Origin: Arabidopsis thaliana
Lineage: Eukaryota; Streptophyta; Magnoliopsida; Brassicales; Brassicaceae
Length of the DNA stretch: 64,000 bases
Assembly (NCBI RefSeq): GCF_000001735.4
Contig: NC_003071.7
Span: 8,053,151 to 8,117,150 of the forward strand
Direction of reading: 5' to 3'
The position numbers were made by a program, and so were the translations under genes. The number at the start of each line of letters is the position of its first letter. Within the stretch, counting starts at the first letter, position 1. The notes under the pieces were generated by a model. It was not told where the DNA came from, ran no database searches, and saw only the letters and a program-made list of their open reading frames with translations. Shown here piece by piece: positions 63,828-64,000 of the stretch.

Positions 63828-64000
63828 CTGAAGTACGGTAAGAGGTAGATGAAGAAGTTTGCTCGCAGAGATTTCAGAGGAGAAAGCGTGCCGTTGAAGG
63901 TTTGTGTTTTTGGTTTTGATAAAGTCAGGTGGCGTGTAAGGTATATTTATAGGTAGGGTTTTATCTTAACGTTTACTGTTTGTCTTTTTCGCCAACTTCA
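63828..64000 (-). promoter_or_regulatory. First leader exon and promoter of eIF2 gamma
   Basis: The minus-strand sequence upstream contains a TATA-like AAATATACC at about 63945 and then runs off the window. No upstream gene can be seen. Confidence 0.4.

Overview
This is plant nuclear DNA. It is AT-rich, has introns with GT..AG borders and plant protein families, and carries Brassicaceae-type transposons. Gene order and protein sequences match what I remember of Arabidopsis thaliana chromosome 2, about At2g18560 to At2g18720. That match is from memory, not a database search. Exon borders were worked out by eye from splice sites, reading phase and family protein sequence.

Layout. 1-6279 is a gene-poor AT-rich flank. 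6280-11691 holds a tandem pair of UGT72-family glucosyltransferase genes: the first is broken by a one-base deletion, the second (UGT72D1) is intact. A Helitron lies between them. 12820-14060 is a decayed hAT transposase on the minus strand. 17120-19716 is a four-exon major facilitator transporter. 20187-21688 is a NEDD8/RUB E2 enzyme (RCE type, minus strand). 22159-25054 is a transposon nest: a tRNA-like SINE, a stray copy of the GGPPS2 5' end, and a Helitron split by a poly(A)-tailed retroposon. 25167-26210 is GGPPS2 (plastid type), followed by a small Harbinger-like MITE. 28004-29173 is a UPF0496/AT14A-like membrane protein. 30604-31722 is GGPPS4 (membrane-anchored type, minus strand). 33710-34981 is a long ATL RING-H2 gene (MEE16). 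37178-37788 is a small TIR element. 37882-38494 is PNP-A. 38918-39085 is a TRIM-like LTR. 40319-40864 is a short ATL RING gene (ATL56). 40780-45735 is a tandem duplication carrying two related multi-pass membrane protein genes, the first frameshifted. 46464-47502 is a MULE-like element with a GRF zinc finger gene fragment. 49540-50348 is a third Helitron. 53640-54175 is a degenerate minisatellite. 55893-58649 is TPS11. 59081-61302 is SCY1 (plastid SecY). 61770-63609 is eIF2 gamma.

How the genes relate. There are no operons; these are independent plant genes. Two GGPP synthases for different compartments lie about 4.4 kb apart around one unrelated gene. UGT72, the MFS gene, the RCE gene and a GGPP synthase occur in the same order as the set I remember at At4g36770-At4g36810, which fits an ancient duplicated block. 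The most unusual structures are transposon-related: three Helitrons of one family, one of which ends 113 bp upstream of the GGPPS2 start codon; the nested retroposon with its target duplication; the MULE that captured a GRF gene; and two local tandem duplications in each of which one copy carries a single-base frameshift. I saw no convincing entirely new biological system.
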